Positions 5,414-5,466 of a stretch of DNA of 5,466 nucleotides are shown here, one piece after another. The first letter of the stretch is position 1, and each line of letters begins with the position of its first letter. Under the pieces are notes generated by a model, which saw only the letters and a program-made list of their open reading frames with translations, had not been told where the DNA came from and searched no databases. This DNA comes from an uncultured Oscillospiraceae bacterium (GTDB lineage Bacteria > Bacillota > Clostridia > Oscillospirales > Acutalibacteraceae), in NCBI GenBank assembly GCA_902462665.1, contig CABQCM010000115.1:1-5466 (forward strand), written 5' to 3'. A program made the position numbers and the translations under genes.

Positions 5414-5466
5414 GGGAGCATAGCTCAGCTGGGAGAGCATCTGCCTTACAAGCAGAGGGTCACAGG
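5414..5466 (+). tRNA. tRNA-Val (anticodon TAC), cut by the window's right edge
   Basis: Acceptor 5' strand GGGAGCA (5414-5420), then TA. The D-arm pairs GCTC (5423-5426) with GAGC (5435-5438) around AGCTGGGA. The anticodon stem is TCTGC (5440-5444) with GCAGA (5452-5456), enclosing loop CTTACAA, so the anticodon is TAC at 5447-5449, reading valine codons GTA and GTG. A 5-base variable region GGGTC and the 5' T-stem ACAGG (5462-5466) follow. The T-loop, 3' acceptor strand and CCA lie outside. The fold is fully standard as far as it goes. Confidence 0.95.

Noticed and set aside
1..5466. CRISPR array, insertion sequence, defence system or phage genes
   Set aside because: I saw no spaced direct repeats, transposase motifs or terminal inverted repeats; all recognised genes are housekeeping or common accessory types.

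Overview
The window is an ordinary, gene-dense chromosomal segment of a Firmicute, most likely of class Clostridia. A Ruminococcaceae/Oscillospiraceae-type genome is a reasonable guess. Three things support this: the lon-engB order, the pairing of a YerC-type TrpR-like regulator with a YqeM-like methyltransferase and hslO, and AGGAGG-type ribosome binding sites. Core genes are moderately GC-rich. Six protein genes and one tRNA, all on the + strand, explain nearly all of the sequence.

Left part (1-1062): the 3' end of lon, with the Ser-Lys catalytic dyad visible, is followed after 66 bases by engB (ysxC/yihA), an essential ribosome-assembly GTPase. engB has an oddly placed ribosome binding site. 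Next (1063-2561) comes lysA, diaminopimelate decarboxylase, the last step of lysine synthesis. It is preceded by a 108-base gap holding a possible 32-codon reading frame that ends in an ATGA overlap with one of the two candidate lysA starts. A clear hairpin-plus-T terminator closes lysA.

Middle (2562-3318): a single GNAT acetyltransferase gene, visibly poorer in GC than its neighbours, is followed by a 267-base gap. The gap's first part holds an unexplained GC-rich block. Its second part is AT-rich and holds a promoter-like TATAAT, with a 10-bp-arm inverted repeat over the presumed -35 region.

Right part (3319-5272): a tight three-gene operon. yerC (TrpR-like DNA-binding protein) overlaps a class I SAM methyltransferase by 4 bases. 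The methyltransferase is followed 2 bases later by hslO, the redox-regulated chaperone Hsp33, which starts with TTG. From 5273 to the end, an AT-rich palindrome and a strong TTGACA-17-TATTAT promoter precede a tRNA-Val (anticodon TAC) cut by the window edge.

I did not find a previously undescribed biological system. The items most worth a second look are the inverted repeat over the yerC promoter, the compositionally distinct GNAT islet, and the engB translation start.
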